A stretch of DNA of 64,000 bases from Phyllostachys edulis (taxonomy: Eukaryota > Streptophyta > Magnoliopsida > Poales > Poaceae), in NCBI GenBank assembly GCA_036346405.1, contig CM070566.1, positions 55,276,382 to 55,340,381 of the forward strand. The letters run 5' to 3'. Numbering within the stretch: position 1 is the first letter of the stretch; each line of letters opens with the position of its first letter. The notes beneath the pieces are model-generated. The model had not been told where the DNA came from, did no database searches, and worked only from the letters and a program-made list of their open reading frames with translations. Positions 56,474 through 64,000 of this stretch are shown here, in pieces. A program made the translations under genes and the position numbers.

Positions 56474-58241
56474 CACTACTACAAAAGAGGTTATAGTAGA
56501 CGCCTTATCACAGCCGGTTCCTTTGGAACCATCTCGTGTTGAGTCTATCCGAGTAGCATTGGCGCCGCCAAATTTGCCGATATCCTACGGTTCTTATTTA
56601 GAACCGCTCAGGATAGGCATCTATCATGACGCATTCATTAATCGAACCGTCTGTGAATTATCATAGACGGTTCTATTCACAAACCGTCTGTGATAATCCA
56701 GCCAATCACAGACGGGTCTCCTTTAGAACCGTTTGTGTACTATCACACAGACGGTTCTCAATGAGAACCGTCTGTGATTGGCTGGATTATCACAGACAGT
56801 TGTTATTGAGAACCGTTTGTGATAGTACACAGACGGTTATGAATGAGAACCGTTTGTGATAATTAGTTATCACAGACGGTTCTAATTAAGAACCGTCTGT
56901 GATACCTGCCATCATATAAATTGCGCCCGACACATCCCCTCGCCAAGACTACCACCGCCTTGCCGCAGACCGCCTGGAGGCCTGTGTCCATTGCCGCGAC
57001 TGTCTGCCGCCTCACATCGCCTCTACCGCCTCGAGCAACCCTACCTCTCGAACCCTATTGCTGGCTCCACTTAGATCTGCTGCTCCTCTCCCATGCACCA
57101 CTTCCCTGCCCTAGCTCCTCCAACCTAACAGGTGTTAAGACTATTCCCTCATTCTTGTATTTGTATGTGATACAAAAGGCAACATAATAGGTGTTCTTAT
57201 TTGTTTTCTACCGTACTCAACCATACATCGATGATCTTTCATAGATGTAAATTGTTCATTTATAGAATTGCCGCACGGAGTGTTTTTTCTATCATGTTAA
57301 ACTAATGTGTTTGTAGATATATGTATCACTATCTTTTGATTGGTTGATGAAAATATTTATATAAGGTTTGTGATTACATTGTAACGCACGGGCACCCTAC
57401 TAGTATCTTTAGAAAAGCAAAGCAAACACGATTTATTTCATCCTTGGGAAAAGAGAGAGGAGGAGCGAGAAGGAAAGCATACACGGAGACAAGAAGCAAG
57501 GAATCATCATGTAGCCATTTAAACCTCTCGCTTCGCACATCAAATTGTTATGAAATATACACGAGATGGCCTACATTTTTCCATGGTATCATCCGAGATG
57601 TAGGACTTCCAAAAGACATCATATGATGCACTTTGATCAACACTTTGACTATGATTTTGTATCATCATATATTAGCCAAAATAATAAAAATGATATATTA
57701 CGAAAGTATTTTGTAAGAAAACCCCAATGATATTATTTTCACGTAGGCAATTTATATATTTTAACATATATTAATGGTCAATATTTTATAACCTTGACTT
57801 ATATCGCGAGATGGAGGGAGTATTTGCAAACAAGGGAATGCGTAATTAAATTTATTATTGGAAGTATTTCAAGAAAATTACCCCACTTTAATGTCATTGG
57901 GTATTAGCATTGGAGATGTCCTAAGGACATGTACAATGGTATAGACAACTATCGCCTATAGTATCTCTATGTTATCTATAGACAACGCTCAACAATGGGT
58001 AACGATCTATATATAACCCTTTATGTTTGCTATAAATTAATCGCTAATCAATTTAAGTATGTTTGGTAAATAGGAAGCCCATTGTGCCGACGAGAGAGGG
58101 AAGGAGGAGAAGGTGAGGATTGTCGAGAGATATTAGGTATTTTCTTCGTGAGCTTTGAGGGTAACGATCTATAACCCTTTATGTTTGCTATAAATTAATC
58201 GCTAATCAATTTGACACTAATTTGTTACATCCGTAGTGTAG

Positions 58242-61165
58242 ATGGATCAAACCGGATGTACGGTGAATTGTGTGAGTCAAGAGTACATTAATGGTGTGTT
58301 TGCTTTTAGAAGAGCCGCTAAGGTGATATGTTGAAGAAGGATAAATTTTATGTAATCGCCTATGCATTGATTGTAAAATCAAGATATTTAACAACGCGCA
58401 AATCGGGCGCACTTGATTCAAGGATTTCAAAAAGGGTATACATGTTGGACCACCACCGGAAAGAGCAGATTATACCGAAGTTAATAATGACGACATCACC
58501 GAGGAAGTCAACGATTTGCTTGGATGTGGATGTGCTTTTGATGAGGATAGGTGGCACGATGACAACTGGATCGGATGCTACGCTATGCGTAAGAGAACTA
58601 CAAGGAGAGAGAGTTTTGTAAATTCGAGGGCTTAAGGGAGGACTCGGTGAGACCTTTGTTCCCTAGCTACAAACCGAATACACAAGGTTGTCAACCGTGC
58701 TTGAACCGCTGAAATTGAAGGCAAGCAATGGTTGGTCCGATAAGAGTTTCACGGCGTTGTTAGGTCTCCTAGCGGACATCCTTCCGGAGGGAAACGTGTT
58801 GCCCAAAGACCACCTATCAAGCAAAGAAGGTTATTTGTCCATTGGGAATGGAAGTAGAAAGAATACATGCATGTCCGAACGATTGTATCCTCTACCGTAA
58901 AGAGTATGCGCACATGCATGTATGTCCCATGTGAAAAGCATCCTCGATACAAGCGTCGAAATCGCTAAGGTGAAGCAAGGACCTCTCGCTAAGATGTTGT
59001 GGTATTCGCTGTGATCCCACGCTTGAAGCGTTTATTTGTGAACCCAAAGGAGGCAAGATTGCTGTGTTGACACTCAGAGGAGCATAAGAGAGATGGAAAG
59101 CTTAGACACCTCGCCGATTCTCGCTTAGTGGAGAAACTTGATCGACTTCAAGAGTTCAGTCTTGAACCGAGGAACATAAGGTTAGGGTTGAGTACAGATG
59201 GAATGAATCCTTTCGGTAACATGAGCGGCCGACATAGCACTCGCCCGTGAATCTATGTATGTACAACCTTTCGCCATGTTGTTCGCACCATCAATGATTT
59301 TTCTCGCCCTTGGTAACCTCAAGGCTTCAAAGACAAAAGGAGCCAAAGCCTCGTCAAGCACTACTTAGATACTACGGAGAGTGTATGATGAACAACTCAC
59401 AGAAATCGTATATATCGCCACCGTAGGTTCCTTCCGTGAGTCACCCATACCGCAAGATGAAGAAATAATTCGACAAAAATAAGGAGAACGGTTCACTCAA
59501 GGGCTTTTAGAGGAAAGAGGTCTATGATATGGTTAAGGATATCGATGTTGTGCTTGGGAAGGACGTTAATTAAGAACCCGTGAGAAGAACATCCGAAGAA
59601 GCGGTCAATTTTTGGGACTTGCCTTATTGGGAGCACTTAGAAGTTCGCCTTTGCGATCGATATCATGCATGTAGAGAAGAATGTATGTGATAGCTTGATT
59701 GGTCTCTTCTTGAACATTAGTAGCAAAACAAAGGATGGTGTTAACGCATGCGGCGTGACTTGGTTGATATGAACATAAGGACCGAGCTAGCACCGAAAGA
59801 GACCGATACAGATTTAACGTACCTTCCCCAAATTTCGCTACACTCTGTCCAAGGCCGAGAGAAATGAACTGTGCCAGAGCTTGCATGGTGTGAAAGTCCC
59901 GTCTGGTTACTCCGCTAATATTAAGAAACTTATTTCTATGCAAGATTTGAAATTAATTGGTATGAAGTCTCATGATTGTCATGTGCTGATGACACAAATG
60001 CTTCCTGTTGCAATTAGAAGTATCTTGCCGAACATGATCCGAGTGGCAATCTTGAGACTGTGTTATTTCTTTAACTCAATTGCTTAGAAGATCATTGATC
60101 CCCAAGGACTAGATGCTTTGTAGGCCGAGGTGGTGACAACTCTATGTCATCTTGAGATGTATTTCCCTCCGTCATTTTTCGATATCATGGTCCATCTCAT
60201 TGTTCACCTTGTGAAAGAGATAAAGATATGCGGCCCTGTGTTCTTGCGTCATATGTACCCGTTCGAGAGGTACATGGGAATTCTCAAGTCCTACGTACGG
60301 AATCGATCTCGATCGGAGGGCAACATCGTCGAAGGTTGTGCAACCGAAGAGGTCATTGAGTTCTGCGTCGACTACATGGCTCAGGTGGAACCGATAGGTG
60401 TGCCTCTATCTCGCCATGAGGGGAGACTAGATGGTATCGAGACCATCGGAACGAAATCAATCACTCCCGATCTAGATAGTACGCTCAAGCCCATTTCACG
60501 GTCTTGCAACACATGACCCAAGTGTCTCCGTACATCAACAAGCACAAAGATATGGTACACCAACAGAATACAGACCGGTCGGAGGTTTGGATCACGAGAG
60601 AGCACAACCGTCGGTTCAACGAATGGTTAAAGGTGCGAATCACTGGGAGGTCATCAAGTGATGATACGCTGCTATGGTTGGCACAAGGGCCACAATTTAC
60701 AATTGTCGCATGGCAAGGATACGACATAAATGGGTACACATTTTATACGGCAGCTTAGGATAGGAAGAGCACGATACCCGTAATGCGGTGTCAGATAGAT
60801 GCATTCAAGACCGATGGGCCGAGGAGCTCCTACTATGGGCAAATAGAGGAGATATGGGAGCTCGACTACGGCTTTTCAAGATCCCCTATTTTGGTGCGTT
60901 GGGTCCATCTCCCACGGTGAAGGTCGACAAGCACGGCGTCACTCATCAGAGACCTTGAACGTGTGGGATGTAACCAACCCGCAAATAAGAAACGCCACGT
61001 AGTTCTTCATGGAAAAAGGAGGATTGTCTGAGTTGAGAACGAGTGGACGAGGAAGAATACAATTAATTTGACGAGTTGCCTCCTTTCGGAAACGACATTA
61101 GGCTCAAGGAAGAACCCAGTGAGGAAGTTAGCTATATGCGCGTCGATCATCATGAAGGCCTATAT
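58242..61165 (+). pseudogene. CACTA transposase, second copy
   Basis: Equivalent of 39767-42660. Its best blocks are different ones: VKVPSGYSANIKKLISMQDL and LKLIGMKSHDCHVLMTQM at 59881-60000; HLEMYFPPSFFDIMVHLI, then KEIKICGPVFLRHMYPFERY and EVIEFCVDYMAQVEP at 60130-60420. It remains broken by frame changes near 58330, 59000, 59380 and 60110. Confidence 0.85.
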
Positions 61166-61785
61166 TTTAATTAAGAATTTACTCCAATGTAATTAATTTA
61201 TTCCATAACATCATGTGTTATGGACTTGTAATCTCTCATATATTTTGATGTCAACGTGAAATTGTCATGTGTTGATGTGTTATGGACTTGTCATCTTTGA
61301 TATTGATAGCCAGTCATAAAGGATCTTTCTCACCTATACATTTGTAATAATACATTTCAAAGTTTCGCGGCAAGATTAAACGTGAATAACAAGAGGAGAC
61401 CATCCAACCGACCAGATAATATTATGCGCTTGTAATAAGCAGACGACAAAAAGATTTAAAAAAGTAGAAAACTATAAATAAAGAAAGTTTTTCTAGCAGC
61501 ACGGTTCAACGTACAGCGAGAGAGGTGCTCATATAGTGCGGCCAGGTAGGCCATCAATGCCGGCGACAAGGAAACAGAAGAGGCAGCCATTTCTGTTTTT
61601 GTGGAGAAAGGGGATCAAGGAGGTTGTGTGAAATACATTGTAGAAGGGGATATCTATTTATAGAACAAGTACTAAAGCTGGAGCGGGAGACGAAGAGATA
61701 TTTGGCGAGCTGTAGCGATGTTGGAAAATGAAGAGACGAAGAGACACACGCGGGAAAATGAAGAGACTTGTTCATTTTTGACCAG

Positions 61786-62076
61786 GTTATCACAGATAGT
61801 TCCATAATAGAACCGTCTGTGATAAGGTATCATAGACGGTTCTATTTAGAGACCGTCTGTGATACTTCTATATCACAGACGGTTTTTTAATAGAACCGTC
61901 TGTGATATATCACAGACGGTTTCATACTAGAACCGTCTGTGATATATCACAAACGGTTTTGTACTAGAGCCGTCTGTGATATGGAACGTATCACAGATGG
62001 TTCTATTAGAAAACCGTCTGTGATATCCTTATCACAGACGGTTCTTTAATAGAACCGTCTGTGATAGCCTTTTTAT
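61786..62076. repeat. Internal CACTA hairpin array, second copy (clean)
   Basis: Seven hairpins read TATCACAGACGGTT-spacer-AACCGTCTGTGATA with few errors, directly followed by CTTTTTATAAGGAGG and the GC-rich leader of the second gene. Confidence 0.9.
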
Positions 62077-62089
62077 AAGGAGGGAACCG

Positions 62090-63289
62090 CTAGGGTTTTG
62101 CTCTTACTCGTCACTTCCTCTCCCGCACCACTTAGGCTCTCGCGCGCTCGTTCACCTCCTCTAGGGTTTAGGGCTCTCCCGTTCACCGCCGATAACGACC
62201 TCAGCACCGCCGCCCCCGACCTTGGCGCCCCCGACTTCGGCGCCTTCGACCTCGGCGCCGCCGCCCCCGACCTCGGTGCCTCTGACACCGCCGCCTTCGA
62301 CCTCGACACCGCTGCCCCCGACATCGACGACGCTGCACTGTCCTCCCTCTGCACCGACCTCCTCCCTGCGTCGTCCTCCTCCCCGTGTCGGCCTCCTCCC
62401 TCTGCACCGGCCTTCTCCCCGCGCCGTCCTCCTCCCCGCCCATGTCGACCTCCTCCCCTGCACCTCCCTCCTCCCCGCGCCGGCCTCCTCCCCTGTGTGA
62501 CGACCCACCCTGTGATATCTGACAAAGGTGCAGGAGAACCATTTTTTTAGTAGCGGTACTACCGTGATAGAGCACGACCTCCTCCTTGCACCGTGAGTTC
62601 TTGTGTGGCATCCTCTCTGTGAGTATTGCTCCTCTGTGGTAGTTCGGTTGATCTTTGCATATATATATTTGCAAGGCTAGTTGATACCTTGATCCGTATT
62701 AGTTCGATTTACAATCTAATAATCAAGATATTGCAAATTGATCGATGGGCTTTGTTGACATGCTCGTGATGAACTCATCTTATAATCGAGATTGAATGTG
62801 ATAGTTAGTTCATACTTGAGCTCTATTGTATTACTTACTCATTGTCAATATGATATATTGTTAATTGGTTACTTTGGCTGAAAGCTACTTATTCGATTCT
62901 TCCGGTTCATTTGATCTCTAGCATTTGAAGTGGATATCGTTATGTCACTAATCGGCTTTATCCTTGAACACGTGTCTTCATGTTCGATTCTATTGAGAGT
63001 ATTCAGCTTTTGTTGGTAATCTAATGACCAGTTTGTGATTCTTCTAGTAGTCTGTTTGACTGGAAGTTTAATCTGTTTTCGTTAACAGTTGAGGTCATTT
63101 AAATTCTTTAGGAATTATGCTTTAATGCTAATTAATTTTTTTGGGATTAATTCTAATATTTTACTAAAGCGCATTTTTACAACAATCCAAAAAGAAAGTT
63201 TTACTTGATTCTATTTTGTTTCTATGTCTTCATTAAAGGCTAGTCCATTTTATTGCATATGTAACTTATATAGATAGCAAGTAAGCGAG
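62090..63289 (+). other. Leader of the second CACTA gene, second copy
   Basis: Equivalent of 43553-44742: GC/CT-rich repeats to 62520, then T-rich intron-like DNA. Frames on both strands are low-complexity and not convincing proteins. Confidence 0.4.
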
Positions 63290-64000
63290 ATGGCAGAGGC
63301 ACCGTCTTCGCCGCCGTCATCGACGCCGCAGATGGAAAAAGGCGCCGACGAGGTCCGCACACCGACATCAAGAGATGGAAGAGGCACCGACAAGGCCGTC
63401 ACCGTTGATGATAATGACACGGAAGTGAGATGGCGAGGACAATCGAAAATGCCTGCGGGCCGACTGGTCATCACGGAGGTCGATGACTTTGGGGTCCTTT
63501 GAGTCCCAAGAGATCGTGGCGTAGATTCGGACCATCTGCAGGATACTTGGAATGGAACGGGTCCCCATCACCACACCAAGGTGGAAGGACCTGACAAAAC
63601 AAGCAAAAGGCGCGCTGTGGATAGAACTTTCAGAGAAGTTCATTATTCCAGAAGCAGACATGGCACGCGTGCGACGGACGGCGATGCTCACGATGGATAA
63701 ATCGTGGAGGACCTTCAAGAGCATTCTTGTCACGGCATGCGTGAACACGGTCGACGCCTTCATGAAGTATGGATTCTTGACGCTGAAGCATGGGACGCCT
63801 TTGTGGCTATGAAGACGACAACCAAATTTAAGGAGAAAAGTGCGGTGCACAAAGCTCTCCAGACATGAAACACTCACCCGCACAGATTCGCATCACCGGG
63901 TACAGGTAAATACGAGGAATGGGCGGCGGTGGAGGAGAACCCGTTGTTGATGTTCTGAGCACCGCTGCTCCCTAAGTGGTTAAGCGAGGGCAAAAGTCTT
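63290..64000 (+). pseudogene. CACTA second gene, 5' part, second copy
   Basis: ATG 63290 begins MAEAPSSPPSSTPQM, a Ser/Pro-rich N-terminus. Further blocks read RLVITEVDDFGVL, TTPRWKDLTKQAKGAL, WIELSEKFIIPEAD and MDKSWRTFKSILVTACVN, the N-terminal region found in CACTA proteins that end in a Ulp1-like domain. Frame changes lie near 63500 and 63810. The rest is outside the window. Confidence 0.65.

Larger units (their letters stand above)
51625..64000 (+). repeat. Second copy of 33132-45448, continuing past the window
   Basis: The block is co-linear with 33132-45448 through every feature: palindrome, hAT right end, Aux/IAA exon, Helitron ends, DUF4220 fragment, exon 3, CACTA left end, transposase, hairpin array and start of the second gene. 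Lengths are 12,376 and 12,317 bp. AT-rich parts are nearly identical, while differences are small indels and substitutions concentrated in C/G-rich words. It is probably the same locus assembled twice. Confidence 0.95.
56474..64000 (+). mobile_element. CACTA transposon left part, second copy (runs off the window)
   Basis: Starts CACTACTACAAAAGAGG. The subterminal hairpins (56508-56905) are intact here, with perfect CACAGACGGTT/AACCGTCTGTG pairs. Contains the transposase and the start of the second gene. The right end is outside the window. Confidence 0.9.

Noticed and set aside
51625..64000. A genuine segmental duplication or second insertion of the whole nested block
   Set aside because: Not excluded, but the gap-bounded copy, the near-identity of AT-rich DNA and the switching pattern of C/G-context errors fit a duplicated assembly of one locus better.

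Overview
The window is nuclear DNA of a flowering plant, almost certainly a grass (Poaceae). Protein-coding sequence is sparse and GC-rich, and it is buried in nested transposable elements of typical grass kinds: LTR retrotransposons, an L1-type LINE, hAT, CACTA (En/Spm), Helitrons and Stowaway-like MITEs. I cannot name the species. There are no CRISPR arrays, operons or rRNA genes, and I saw no tRNA gene.

Layout. 1-4014: 3' part of a very large LTR cut by the window edge. 4015-9050: AT-rich intergenic DNA with a solo LTR (6163-8319, 5-bp target duplication TGATT) apparently nested in a Helitron. 9050-11732: unassigned DNA with a spaced 260-bp direct repeat. 11733-24990: an L1-type LINE on the minus strand, split by a Ty3/gypsy element (14161-23270). 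That gypsy element has itself suffered a tandem duplication and two deletions. 25231-25972: a small Helitron with both ends visible. 27008-29365: the only host gene I judge likely functional. It reads as an MCAfunc/MLKL-like four-helix N-terminus followed by a heavy-metal-associated (HMA) domain, a Lys/Gly/Pro-rich linker and a CaaX box, with a frame change between the first two parts. 29466-49505: a probable composite Helitron holding fragments of at least three unrelated genes (a UGP3-like exon, several Aux/IAA exons, and a DUF4220 gene in antisense). It was later hit by a hAT element (31173-34402, 8-bp target duplication) and a 10.4-kb CACTA element (38001-48429, 3-bp target duplication ATG). 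The CACTA lies exactly inside the Aux/IAA exon that encodes domain IV. 50671-51055: a MITE. 51525-51624: 100 Ns.

After the N gap, 51625-64000 repeats 33132-45448 essentially end to end. The two copies agree almost perfectly in AT-rich DNA and differ in C/G-rich contexts. Each copy is the damaged one in different places. The simplest reading is that one locus was assembled twice from imperfectly polished long reads, so frameshifts in the transposon genes should not all be taken as biological.

Candidates for something undescribed: (1) the four-helix + HMA + CaaX gene; (2) the composite Helitron that places a UGP3-like exon 26 bp from an Aux/IAA exon; (3) an array of short hairpins between the two CACTA genes, matching the subterminal hairpins; (4) a nearly perfect 150-bp palindrome next to the BED-finger exon of the hAT transposase.
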